Assembly (NCBI GenBank): GCA_900299185.1
Contig: OMIV01000094.1
Location: 1-52,559, forward strand
DNA: 52,559 bases
Reading direction: 5' to 3'
Source of the DNA: Planctomycetaceae bacterium
GTDB taxonomy: Bacteria > Planctomycetota > Planctomycetia > Planctomycetales > Planctomycetaceae
Below are positions 1-8,665 of the stretch, piece by piece (position 1 is the stretch's first letter; each line of letters opens with the position of its first letter). The notes under the pieces are model-generated. The model had not been told where the DNA came from. It did not search any database and worked only from the letters and a program-made list of their open reading frames with translations. The translations under genes were made by a program, and so were the position numbers.

Positions 1-3000
1 GTGGGACAGTGGTTCCACGCAATCGATCTGAAATTGCGGTTGCATCTGATGTGTCAGAGAGATCCAACTTGCGTTGCTCCGCCAGCATAAAATCAACAGC
101 AATCCAAGGATTTTCAGCATATGACAATTGTGGCTGCTCGGGATTAAGCCGTCTCTCCAAGACTAACTGAATCTGAGTAACCGAACTTAGCAATCCAAGG
201 GGAGATCCAAAGTCTGTTCGATCAAGAAAGCGCCCGACCGGTCCGTTCTCAAGTTCATGTTTCGCGCTCGCGCTATCCTCGACAAGATCGAGATCCGTGC
301 GTCGAACTAGTCCACCCAAAGGCGGCGTGTTCGATGACGTAAACGTTGAAGAGCCGCTCCCGGCCGGAGCAATCAACTCGAAGGTCGACGCCGTGGTATC
401 AACGTCAAGATACAAATCAACCGGGCGTCCCGTACCGAGATAAGCATCGCCCGTGGCGATCGTATATTGCTCACCAGGAGCGATCGAACCAGAGGCCGCC
501 TTGAAGTAGATGGCATTCTGGGGAGAAGGCAACGTGGCCGCAGTCGACCATTCGGGAATCTCATTTGGCCCAGTTTGAGCATCGATGGTATGACGAATTC
601 GCCAGACTGCATTCGCCTTGCTGGTACTGACCCCTGTCTTCCCCAAAGTTACGGCTGTCGGCTGAAGATTTCGGAGTTCCATGAAGAGGAAGTGTTGCTC
701 ATCAGCCGACTCGTCGAACGGCGTATGAGTGTTGTCTGCGGACAATTTCTTCTGTTGAACCCACAAGGTCTCGCTAAAGCCCAATTCCTGAGCTTCAACA
801 CCTACAACAATATTCTTTCCTGGAGCAGCAATGGCTGGCTCGTCGCCGATATTCCAGCCATCGCTTAGATCATTGTCATATTCAAACATCGTAGCGATGT
901 TATCTCGATCCATCGCGTCGACAGTATTGACAGCGAACTGGGCCATCTCCCGCAATAACTGATTCTGGTCAGCGGATCCATAAGCGGCAGAAGTGGTTGG
1001 GTCCACTCCGTCACCTCGGCAAAATGTCGCGAGCATCACGAAGAGGTCGCGAGCCATCGCTTGGCGATCCCGCCGTGCCCAGTATTCCTGCTCATCGGTG
1101 GTAGTCGGAGGATACGCAACAGGCGCCGCTGGGATGGTGGTTACACCGTTTGTCGGATGCGGAGTTAACGGACGATACTCAAGCGGACTTGAAAGCGGAT
1201 TGCCCGAATTCGATCCCACTCGGCGAACATCAAGCAATTGGTTAATGCTAAGGCGGAATTGCAATGCCAACTGATTCCGATTGCCCGCCTCTACCGCCAA
1301 AAGTCGCCGCAATTGAGGTCGGAAGACATCGCATCGATCTAGCAGGTTGTTGCCATTGGTATCCTCACCCGAATCTAAAATGCCATTATTATTTAAATCT
1401 TCGTCTCTCAGCGCGTAGGCCCGAGCAGGGGTTGCGGTATTCAAACCAAACGCTGGCGGGAATTCGTTTAGACCATCGTTGTCGGTGTCGTGGTTGAATT
1501 CCCAATAACGCAATAAGTCATCGGTGCCCGGCCATCCCAACTCGCCCACATCATCAATGACACCATCCTTGTTATCATCATAGGACGCTCGCCCTGGTTG
1601 CCCATCCGGTCCAGCGCCAACTAGAGTCGAGGGGCGAGCGAACTGCTTTCGATCCCACGACTCGGTCGCAAATCGTTGCCGGATAGTCGCAGCCTTGGAG
1701 TTGTACCCAGGATTAGTGTTTCCGGGTGCGAGGTCTCGAATTCGCGACCGAATTCCCGTGTTCGCAAAATCCGTTTCCGAAAGCGCGATGCCGGCCCAGT
1801 CTTCATAGTCAAACGGTTCATCGTAGGGGCGGCGGATATACTTGTTTGCCAGAGTGATCTCATTCATATCGTCGAACAAGGGTCCGTTGCCAAATGCCGG
1901 ATTAAACTGAGGCCCGCTGCCATAGGTCTGGAACTGAGCGCCTAAAACCGCATTGGGCATCAACAAATTCCATTTGCTCGGGTTCGTAGGATCGGCAGGA
2001 TCCGCAAAATAAACCGGCCGTAGACCGTTATCGCCAGCGATTTGGTAGTTCGTATATTGCAGCCACCGAGTTGGATTAGTCACTCCCGGCAACGCAGTGC
2101 GTTGCATGTTGCCGAGGTTATTCGGATCCCAAAACCAGCCTCCACCGCCATAAGACAATGGATGCCGTCCCGGTCGCGATTGAGCCAAGGCGAGGTTAGC
2201 CGCCGTCACGGTCGCTGGATCGTACTGCCCACCTTCATTGCGATCCCGATTGTCATCCTGATCCCAGACGCCTGGCTGAGGGAAGCGATAATAGTTGGCA
2301 GCATTGTTAAACGCTGGCGCCAACATCGGCCCACCCGCTGCTTGCCACATTCCCAAAATGCGATCCGCATCACCCTGCCGACCAGCGATTACCTTGGGGT
2401 AAAGGGGATTGGAAGTAGCTTCAGCCCGTCCCTTATTCAGCCACCAAAACTCCATGTTCGCTAGGTCAAACGCCCGACCGGTCCAGCCTGGAGGAGTTGC
2501 GCCGAAGTACCCCGTGTGGAGATTCATCGAACTCAGATCTGACGGCTTTGCCGTCAGCGCCCAAATCGGGTTGATCTCATAGGAAGATAGTCCGGAAACC
2601 GAATGAGAAATACTCGACCAGTTTGTAGACGCATTCGTGGTATAGAAATTAAATGGTCCGAATTGAGGGATCGAATTCCCCGAGAGATTTCCGTGAGCAT
2701 TAAGGTTGATCAATCCATCCGCATCAACAACAGTCATCGAGAACAGCGGCACGTACAACTTCCCGTTCGCTGAATCAGGCAACATTGGAAAATCGAGGTC
2801 CAGCAAGACGCCCTCATAGTCGCCGTTGAGGTCGTTGTCTTCATCTCCGTCGAAGTGTAAACGGTCCCGGGTAATAGGAGTGCCCGGTGCTGTTATTAGC
2901 CAAACACCTTGCTCAGCATCGATGCCGTTTCCACTGGTGTCGCGATGGAATTTGAAACCACCGCTTGATAGCAAGGCCGCGTCCGCAGCATTGTCGTTAT

Positions 3001-3859
3001 CAAGGAATCGAGATTGATTCGGGTTGTTTTGATTGGCCGACGATGCGGGCACATAGAGGTGGGAAGGGTGCGCCCGCATGAGGCGCGCCTTGGTTGATGG
3101 ATCGTTATACCAATTCGCGCCGAACCCCGCCGTTCCACGTAATAATTCAGGACGATGGAATGACGGTTTTATCACGGGAACGGAAACTGGATTCGGATCA
3201 AATACACCATTCTGATTGAGGTCGTATTGCGTTTCTCCAGGATCCACAACACCGTTAGAATTTGGATCCGATTCCATAACAAGCACTGTTCCGAGGTGGG
3301 CCAGAAAGACGTTATTGATATCCGGATAGGTGTAATCAACATCTGGCTGGGGCAGATTTCCGATAGTCAATTCCTGGCGATTGTGTGCTCCTGGCGCATC
3401 ATTGAAATCGAGAAGGTAATTGGCATCTGGTGTGCCGTCATAGTTTTGATCGACATAGGGATTGCCGCTCGCATCCCCAACCAAGTTTACCCCCCTGCCC
3501 GTGTATGGGTGCAGATCGCTGCCAAACGCATTCGCCAGCAGTGAATGTCGTCCTCCCCAGAGAACGCTATTCTTTTCATACTTCTCCGCGCCCGAAATCA
3601 ACTGACGCAAAGCCCAATTGAAGTACTTGTCTGGCCCCAGTTCGGCATCCTCGATGTGCTTGGCCGCCTCTAAGAAGTTTTCGGCATTGTCCTGCTCCTG
3701 AGTAGCAAACGTAAAGAACGTTATACCCAATAGCGCGAGCATGCCCATCAGCGCGATGATAACCACAAGAGTGGACCCTCGCCTGTTTTCCGAGACTTCA
3801 CGACGTGTTGCGTCGTCTTCAGTCAGCATCTGCGGATTAGTAGTGGTGATCTTCATCAT
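1..3859 (-). CDS. Giant GspK-like pseudopilin-class protein, 3' end beyond the window
   Basis: An open frame runs without a stop from two adjacent ATGs (3859, 3856) to the left edge, giving at least 1286 codons. The N-terminus has a basic leader, then RRG|STLVVIIALMGMLALL, a type IV prepilin-like cleavage site and helix. Position 5 after the cleavage site is Val rather than Glu, a known property of GspK. The rest is Asn/Asp/Gly-rich and includes EF-hand-type loops near 3205-3260 and 1340-1410. It lies 36 bases after the GspJ-like gene in the same operon. GspK caps the pseudopilus tip in classical type II secretion. This protein is about four times the usual GspK size, so the assignment rests on the N-terminus and gene order; the role of the large C-terminal part is unknown. 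Confidence 0.8.
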   Translation of the reverse strand, partial: MMKITTTNPQMLTEDDATRREVSENRRGSTLVVIIALMGMLALLGITFFTFATQEQDNAENFLEAAKHIEDAELGPDKYFNWALRQLISGAEKYEKNSVLWGGRHSLLANAFGSDLHPYTGRGVNLVGDASGNPYVDQNYDGTPDANYLLDFNDAPGAHNRQELTIGNLPQPDVDYTYPDINNVFLAHLGTVLVMESDPNSNGVVDPGETQYDLNQNGVFDPNPVSVPVIKPSFHRPELLRGTAGFGANWYNDPSTKARLMRAHPSHLYVPASSANQNNPNQSRFLDNDNAADAALLSSGGFKFHRDTSGNGIDAEQGVWLITAPGTPITRDRLHFDGDEDNDLNGDYEGVLLDLDFPMLPDSANGKLYVPLFSMTVVDADGLINLNAHGNLSGNSIPQFGPFNFYTTNASTNWSSISHSVSGLSSYEINPIWALTAKPSDLSSMNLHTGYFGATPPGWTGRAFDLANMEFWWLNKGRAEATSNPLYPKVIAGRQGDADRILGMWQAAGGPMLAPAFNNAANYYRFPQPGVWDQDDNRDRNEGGQYDPATVTAANLALAQSRPGRHPLSYGGGGWFWDPNNLGNMQRTALPGVTNPTRWLQYTNYQIAGDNGLRPVYFADPADPTNPSKWNLLMPNAVLGAQFQTYGSGPQFNPAFGNGPLFDDMNEITLANKYIRRPYDEPFDYEDWAGIALSETDFANTGIRSRIRDLAPGNTNPGYNSKAATIRQRFATESWDRKQFARPSTLVGAGPDGQPGRASYDDNKDGVIDDVGELGWPGTDDLLRYWEFNHDTDNDGLNEFPPAFGLNTATPARAYALRDEDLNNNGILDSGEDTNGNNLLDRCDVFRPQLRRLLAVEAGNRNQLALQFRLSINQLLDVRRVGSNSGNPLSSPLEYRPLTPHPTNGVTTIPAAPVAYPPTTTDEQEYWARRDRQAMARDLFVMLATFCRGDGVDPTTSAAYGSADQNQLLREMAQFAVNTVDAMDRDNIATMFEYDNDLSDGWNIGDEPAIAAPGKNIVVGVEAQELGFSETLWVQQKKLSADNTHTPFDESADEQHFLFMELRNLQPTAVTLGKTGVSTSKANAVWRIRHTIDAQTGPNEIPEWSTAATLPSPQNAIYFKAASGSIAPGEQYTIATGDAYLGTGRPVDLYLDVDTTASTFELIAPAGSGSSTFTSSNTPPLGGLVRRTDLDLVEDSASAKHELENGPVGRFLDRTDFGSPLGLLSSVTQIQLVLERRLNPEQPQLSYAENPWIAVDFMLAEQRKLDLSDTSDATAISDRLRGTTVP

Positions 3860-3895
3860 GACGGTATTCCGTAGAGAAATCGGATGCTGTGATGA

Positions 3896-4600
3896 CTATT
3901 GGTCGCGAAGCGAGTGAATCAAAGTCATCTGCCGCAACTTGTTCGAACCGCGATGCAGGAAGCGAACCGTGATTCGCATAGCTCGTATCGGCCGCAAGTT
4001 CAGGACGGCTTCCCACTGCGGAAGATTCGGATTACTTGGATGACCGAACAGAACGCCGGGCGAAGTCCCCCACGCGGGCTGATCGTTGTATCCCGCAGGT
4101 GTAGCACCAGCTAAAGCCGCCCGACGACACACATAATAGTAGACGCGACCGTATGGCCGGATTGGCCGACTGATCGTCGATTGGGGACCGACATCATCAA
4201 TAAAGCCATCTGGTTGACCGTTAGGAAGAGGCAATGGATTGTAGTGATATCCCTTGAAATTCGACTTATCTGTATCCTCACCTGGATCGAGCATCCCATT
4301 GTAATTCACATCTTCCGTCGGCACAAAAACAACATCACCAGGGTCTAACTTCCCGTTTCCGTTCGCATCTTCTCCGGGATCAAGCGATCCGTTCCCGTTA
4401 AGATCTTCACCGGCTCGATATGTTGTGGTTGGATTCCAATACGGATCATAAGGAGAAGAGGAATTGATTGGAGCCGGAGCCAACACTCCTGCGGGGTCAT
4501 ATACCATAGGCCGATAGGGAGGATTGTCCTGCGGCATTGCAGCTGAGTAGTTTGGAATCGGAGGATTGTCGAACGCGCTTGCTCCGTCTCGATCTAGAAC
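3896..4600 (-). CDS. C-terminal part of the frameshifted GspJ-like pseudopilin
   Basis: This frame opens just after an out-of-frame TGA (4613-4615) and overlaps the end of the 5' GspJ part. Its first ATG is at 4537, but there is no convincing ribosome binding site or prepilin leader. The C-terminal end (ITVRFLHRGSNKLRQMTLIH) is the kind of ending found on minor pseudopilins, so I read it as the missing tail of the upstream frame. Adding one C to the run at 4600-4602 joins the two frames into a protein of about 682 residues that reads through DTWHPVLDRDG. It carries two back-to-back EF loops (4334-4405) and a third at 4277-4312. It may be non-functional if the frameshift is real. Confidence 0.75.
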   Translation of the reverse strand, partial: VLDRDGASAFDNPPIPNYSAAMPQDNPPYRPMVYDPAGVLAPAPINSSSPYDPYWNPTTTYRAGEDLNGNGSLDPGEDANGNGKLDPGDVVFVPTEDVNYNGMLDPGEDTDKSNFKGYHYNPLPLPNGQPDGFIDDVGPQSTISRPIRPYGRVYYYVCRRAALAGATPAGYNDQPAWGTSPGVLFGHPSNPNLPQWEAVLNLRPIRAMRITVRFLHRGSNKLRQMTLIHSLRDQ

Positions 4601-5943
4601 GGGTGCCAGGTATCAAATGAATGTCCGGCGGATGATCCTGGGGCGAAGTAGCTTGTATTGAGTGTCGCATTTCTCGAAAGATGCAAATCTCCGGGGACGC
4701 CGCCAGCGGTTGTCAATGAATGGCCAATTGGAACAAACGCGTTGAGCCGTTCGTCAAATAGCTCAACGTCAAACGCATGAACGTGAGTGACGAGAATGTC
4801 CTGTCCCACTCTCGCACCACCACTGAAACTATCTACGACACCATCGAGGTTCGTATCAGTAAACGTTGCCGTGGTTGCAAACGGATTTCCTCCAGCCACG
4901 ACACTGCCGGCGCACGGATACTTGAACCCAATGGATGACGTTTCTTCGTGTGTAAACCGCCCCAAGAACAGTTCATTAGCCGTTCCGAAGAATTCACGCG
5001 ACAAACCGCTTGAGGGATTCCAAACCGGACCAGTCATCGTCGGCGAGTACGAATTATCGAAGCCAAATCGATACCGACTCTTACCAAGCGGTTGCTGCGG
5101 AGCAGCTGGATCTTTCGTCTTATTGTCGAGACAATTTTGATTGCCCGAGATTCCAACGAAGTAGGGCGTATCGTCTTGCCTTGATCGGTATGCCGCCAAG
5201 TCAAAGTTATCCCAGTAATCCATACTGGTAGTGGGGCCGAAATACCGCGATCCATTCGACGTGCGTGGCTGAATCACGTCGCTTGTCGATTGGCCATTTC
5301 CAACGGTGTCAAGCGGCTGCCTTAATAAGACAACTCGGCGATAGAGAGTCCCATTGCGGACGAAGTAGGCAACCTCAGCGGCATTCGATGACGCCGTTGA
5401 GTTGGGCTCGATTTGACCATCGTCGCTATCCGGTTGATTGGGAAATAGCGAGAGTGGATTCGGAGCAGGAGTAGGTGGTGCAGGCGGAGTATAGCCGGGA
5501 GGGTATTTAGCTATTGCCCGACCATAGAAAGGTGTTTCGTCACTAGTCTCGGTTCGAATTGAAGCATCCACCGTGAACTGCAAGAGATTGTCTACTGAAT
5601 TATTTATGTCGTTTGAAGAAACGTAGAAGTAGCCTTGGCGAGCATCAAACGGAATTCCATATTGGTCGGACTCGTTGAAATCTTCTCGCGGATAAAATGG
5701 CACAAGCGTGCGAAAGGTTCGTTTCTGAAGATCACCTCGCATGATCGTGGTAATAGTACGAACCTGCTGGTCGTTTTCAGAAATTGTGCGTTGCAACGTC
5801 ATTGAGCCAGAGGCCATTTGGAAGACCTCCGCAAAAATTGTCATCATCAGGACCACGAGCGCCGCAGCTACGAGCATTTCAATGAGTGTGAAGCCTTGGC
5901 GGTTCTTTTGTAGCCTCATTGTCCTAGATGTTGCTCTTATCAT
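4594..5943 (-). CDS. GspJ-like minor pseudopilin, N-terminal part (frameshifted)
   Basis: From ATG 5943 the leader is 17 residues, followed by G|FTLIEMLVAAALVVLMM, a classical prepilin cleavage site with Glu5. This start is chosen because a GAGAAGAG sequence lies about 8 bases upstream; the internal ATG at 5919 has a poorer site. The body contains FAEVFQMASGSM and a region on repeated measurement-like beta strands, as in the GspJ class. The frame ends early at TAG 4594-4596 (HSFDTWHPF), while the natural continuation lies in the -1 frame in the following feature. The gene sits between the PilV/GspI-like and GspK-like genes, the normal I-J-K order. It would be a component of the pseudopilus tip complex in the inner membrane and periplasm. 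Confidence 0.82.
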   Translation of the reverse strand: MIRATSRTMRLQKNRQGFTLIEMLVAAALVVLMMTIFAEVFQMASGSMTLQRTISENDQQVRTITTIMRGDLQKRTFRTLVPFYPREDFNESDQYGIPFDARQGYFYVSSNDINNSVDNLLQFTVDASIRTETSDETPFYGRAIAKYPPGYTPPAPPTPAPNPLSLFPNQPDSDDGQIEPNSTASSNAAEVAYFVRNGTLYRRVVLLRQPLDTVGNGQSTSDVIQPRTSNGSRYFGPTTSMDYWDNFDLAAYRSRQDDTPYFVGISGNQNCLDNKTKDPAAPQQPLGKSRYRFGFDNSYSPTMTGPVWNPSSGLSREFFGTANELFLGRFTHEETSSIGFKYPCAGSVVAGGNPFATTATFTDTNLDGVVDSFSGGARVGQDILVTHVHAFDVELFDERLNAFVPIGHSLTTAGGVPGDLHLSRNATLNTSYFAPGSSAGHSFDTWHPF

Positions 5944-6053
5944 GATCTGCACTCTTCTCGGGCGTTCTACTTCAAGAACGAGGTATCGAGCGGTACGCGA
6001 ACGCGACGGTTTCGCAAATCCGTCAAAGCGGCCCAATTCAATTGGTCCGCTGA

Positions 6054-7301
6054 CTATGGGATCTTCGTCTCGATGGGAAAGACTCCGACAACATTCGGAA
6101 ACACGATGACGCCACCCTCGTCGAGGACTCCATTGCCATTCGAATCCTCGGCCCCGTCGAGGCGACCATTACCATTGACATCTTCACCCGAGTCCAAGAC
6201 GCCGTTGTTATTGGAATCCTCTTTGGGATTCAGAGCCCCATCAAGATTGAGATCCTCGGTATTAGCCTTGCGAATTGAATCTTCTAATGTCACAGAGATC
6301 GAAGTGGTCGTCGTATTGGTAATTGCAGAGATGCGGTACCAGCGACAGTTTTTAGTGTCGAACAAATAACCGCCACGGCGAATCGTAGGCTTGTCGCCGG
6401 TAAATGAGATTGTGACGCTATTATTCTCGTTACTGGTACCCGGCACGGTAGGAACTAACTTCGCCGAATAAACTTGCTCAGCGGCTTGCGTCAACAGTAT
6501 CTTCACGAAGACTGCGACTTCAACATTCGCCGGACCACTTGGTTGGCGATGAACGGTCAACATCCAGGTATAGTATTCATCCCCCGTTGCAACCATGACA
6601 CGCCCAACATCTGTAAACGATGCGGGCAATGGGACTGTCCAGCTAATTGTATGCGGGGCGGGTTGCCTGATCGCGGTAAGGCGACGAATCTCGCTACGCT
6701 CCTTAAACGGATCGAAGAGAATGGCACGCACTTCGGTTGTCGCAAGATTGAGCCCAGCAAGCCCCGATAAATCCATGTTTGGATCAAGTGTCACTGACGT
6801 GGATGAGTATGTTCCAGCGACAATCCGCCCGTCGCCTTGCTCGGTAAAGGTATCTGTCGACGCAACCAACTGCCGCGCGTCATCTTCTGAGACAATGGAT
6901 GTGCTACCCGGATACCGAATTGGGAGTGGTATCGTCACTGATGCGGGGGGTGGGTTAGTTCCAAACACCGTTGGAGTTCCGCCGATTTTACCAAAGACAA
7001 CAAAACCCAACGGATCAACGACATAATCCTGACCTAGATGATTGGTCGCCGGATTTGAGTCAGGATCAAAAACGATTGACGGCTGCGCGTCAATTCGTGC
7101 TTCTGCACAATACCTCAGAAGCGTCGCATTGGTCATATTCGTCGCTTCAATCACTCGCAGTGTTGAGATTGGAAACAGAGTCACTAGAGACACGACGCCG
7201 ATACTCATGATTAACAAAGACATGAGCACTTCGGTGAGCGTGACGCCTTTGCGAATATGGGTTTCAATCCGAGAGACAGAATGGCGTTTGGTCCGTTTCA
7301 T
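6054..7301 (-). CDS. PilV/GspI-like pseudopilin with four tandem EF-hand loops
   Basis: The 415-residue protein has the prepilin site RKG|VTLTEVLMSLLIMSIGVV with cleavage after Gly19 and Glu at position 5, typical of the PilV/GspI class. The start ATG overlaps the stop of the preceding gene by four bases (ATGA), implying translational coupling. Near the C-terminus, bases 6111-6254 encode exactly four contiguous 12-residue units of the form D-x-N-x-N-G-x-L-D-x-G-E, which match the calcium-binding loop of EF hands. A short hydrophobic tail (VIVFPNVVGVFPIETKIP) follows. By family knowledge, GspI forms a tip complex with J and K. A calcium role for the four-loop array is my inference. Confidence 0.85.
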   Translation of the reverse strand: MKRTKRHSVSRIETHIRKGVTLTEVLMSLLIMSIGVVSLVTLFPISTLRVIEATNMTNATLLRYCAEARIDAQPSIVFDPDSNPATNHLGQDYVVDPLGFVVFGKIGGTPTVFGTNPPPASVTIPLPIRYPGSTSIVSEDDARQLVASTDTFTEQGDGRIVAGTYSSTSVTLDPNMDLSGLAGLNLATTEVRAILFDPFKERSEIRRLTAIRQPAPHTISWTVPLPASFTDVGRVMVATGDEYYTWMLTVHRQPSGPANVEVAVFVKILLTQAAEQVYSAKLVPTVPGTSNENNSVTISFTGDKPTIRRGGYLFDTKNCRWYRISAITNTTTTSISVTLEDSIRKANTEDLNLDGALNPKEDSNNNGVLDSGEDVNGNGRLDGAEDSNGNGVLDEGGVIVFPNVVGVFPIETKIP

Positions 7302-8665
7302 TGTGCTAGCCCCTCAGACTTTGTTGAGTAGTAGAACGGAGCGTCGGCGAACCGATCTTGGCCACTCGGGGGACTCGTAGGATTCGTGACGTAGTCCAAC
7401 GCATCGACTGAGTTCAGCGGGTATGAACCGATCTTTCCTGTCTGAGTGAAAATGGTAACCAATGCACGATCACCGACAGGTGGGTCTGAAGATGTTCCTG
7501 CCTCACCCGGTATCACAACATGCGAAGACCACGTCGACGCGGTGACTGGAGTTCGCGTTGGGAATGTTTGGCCGTTCGACGCGAAGCCTGAATTGATGGC
7601 ATCAATGTCTTTTCGAAGACACAGATAGAAGTGGATCAATCCCACCGCCGCTTCGTCGCCTATCACCGTTCCTCGCGGCGAGAAAAGCAAGTCCATCTTC
7701 GCACTGTAAGGGTATGCCAAACTTGGCGACGCAGGCCTCCAAGCTGATGGAACACTGGATGCATCCAGGTCGATGACGACGTCCGCTGGTAGCAAAACCG
7801 GTTCAGCGTCGGCCAGAACGCGAGATGGGAGTTCCAGGATGTAGGTGTTAGGGCCAGTGCCTTCAAACGCAACAACTTCTCCCGGTGGTGTCGTGCCCGG
7901 ATCGCGATAAGGGCGAAGCGGAATCAATTCCAGGACGTTGGGATGGGCCTTGATTGCCGGGTTCGAAGAGTAGAGATTCTTGCTGAGATAATAAGTACTA
8001 ACGCTGTACCAGGTTCCGTTGCGATCCCCTGGGATCTTGATTCGGGCCGTTTCATTGTCGAGGACACCATTCCCGTTGAGATCTTCGCCCGCATCGAGAA
8101 CATTGTTGTGATTGCCGTCCTCATAAACCGGCAAATAGCCGCGCTGAAGCAGATTCACCCAGCCGGTACTCTTCGTATCTGCCGCATTATTCAATTGGCT
8201 GTTTCCGGCCTGATTCTCCATGGCATCGACGATCATGTAGATCTCGTCGTCCTTCTTGCCATCTCCGTCGCGATCAACGTTATCAACATTCCCATCGAAG
8301 TCGAAATCGGAACGCATTAGCATAATCGTGCCACGGCTCCAAACATCCGACGAGCCGATATAAATCATGCTGCCGCATTTCCGACCATTCAGGGGATCGT
8401 TTTCCACAAGAAAACGGACACCGCGAGGATCTCTGGCATGAATCGCTCGGTCACGAGCGCCTTCGAGCATGGATTGAAGCTGCCTCGCCCCCGATCGAAC
8501 TCGCTCAGCATTAAAGCTGAGATCCACCGCCAGCAATGTCATGGTTGCGAGCAGAGCCACAATCCCAATCACGACGAGAAGTTCGACAAGCGTGAAACCT
8601 CGCGCCTTTCGTGATTTAGGCCGAGAACGTGGCGGAACCGACTGAGTGATACAGGTGGTTTTCAT
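7298..8665 (-). CDS. GspH-like minor pseudopilin with EF-hand loops
   Basis: The 455-residue protein has a 23-residue basic leader and then G|FTLVELLVVIGIVALLATM, a standard prepilin site. The following QLQSMLEGARDRAIHARDPRGVRF segment is characteristic of the GspH/FimT class. Its ATG shares one base with the TAA of the upstream gene (TAATG) and its end overlaps the next gene by four bases, so it is tightly coupled on both sides. Two adjacent EF loops are encoded at 8048-8119 (DGNHNNVLDAGE then DLNGNGVLDNE), and a looser Asp-rich segment (FDFDGNVDNVDRDGDGKKDD) at about 8240-8310. It is likely inserted in the inner membrane and assembled into the pseudopilus after processing by a prepilin peptidase not seen in this window. 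Confidence 0.87.
   Translation of the reverse strand: MKTTCITQSVPPRSRPKSRKARGFTLVELLVVIGIVALLATMTLLAVDLSFNAERVRSGARQLQSMLEGARDRAIHARDPRGVRFLVENDPLNGRKCGSMIYIGSSDVWSRGTIMLMRSDFDFDGNVDNVDRDGDGKKDDEIYMIVDAMENQAGNSQLNNAADTKSTGWVNLLQRGYLPVYEDGNHNNVLDAGEDLNGNGVLDNETARIKIPGDRNGTWYSVSTYYLSKNLYSSNPAIKAHPNVLELIPLRPYRDPGTTPPGEVVAFEGTGPNTYILELPSRVLADAEPVLLPADVVIDLDASSVPSAWRPASPSLAYPYSAKMDLLFSPRGTVIGDEAAVGLIHFYLCLRKDIDAINSGFASNGQTFPTRTPVTASTWSSHVVIPGEAGTSSDPPVGDRALVTIFTQTGKIGSYPLNSVDALDYVTNPTSPPSGQDRFADAPFYYSTKSEGLAQ

Noticed and set aside
4277-4405. Interpretation of the EF-loop arrays as dockerin modules
   Set aside because: The loops are contiguous without the helices and spacing of a dockerin pair, and sit inside pseudopilins, so they are described only as EF-type loops.
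4594-4615. Programmed -1 frameshift in the GspJ-like gene
   Set aside because: No X-XXY-YYZ slippery heptamer or downstream pseudoknot is visible; a lost base in the CCC run explains it more simply.
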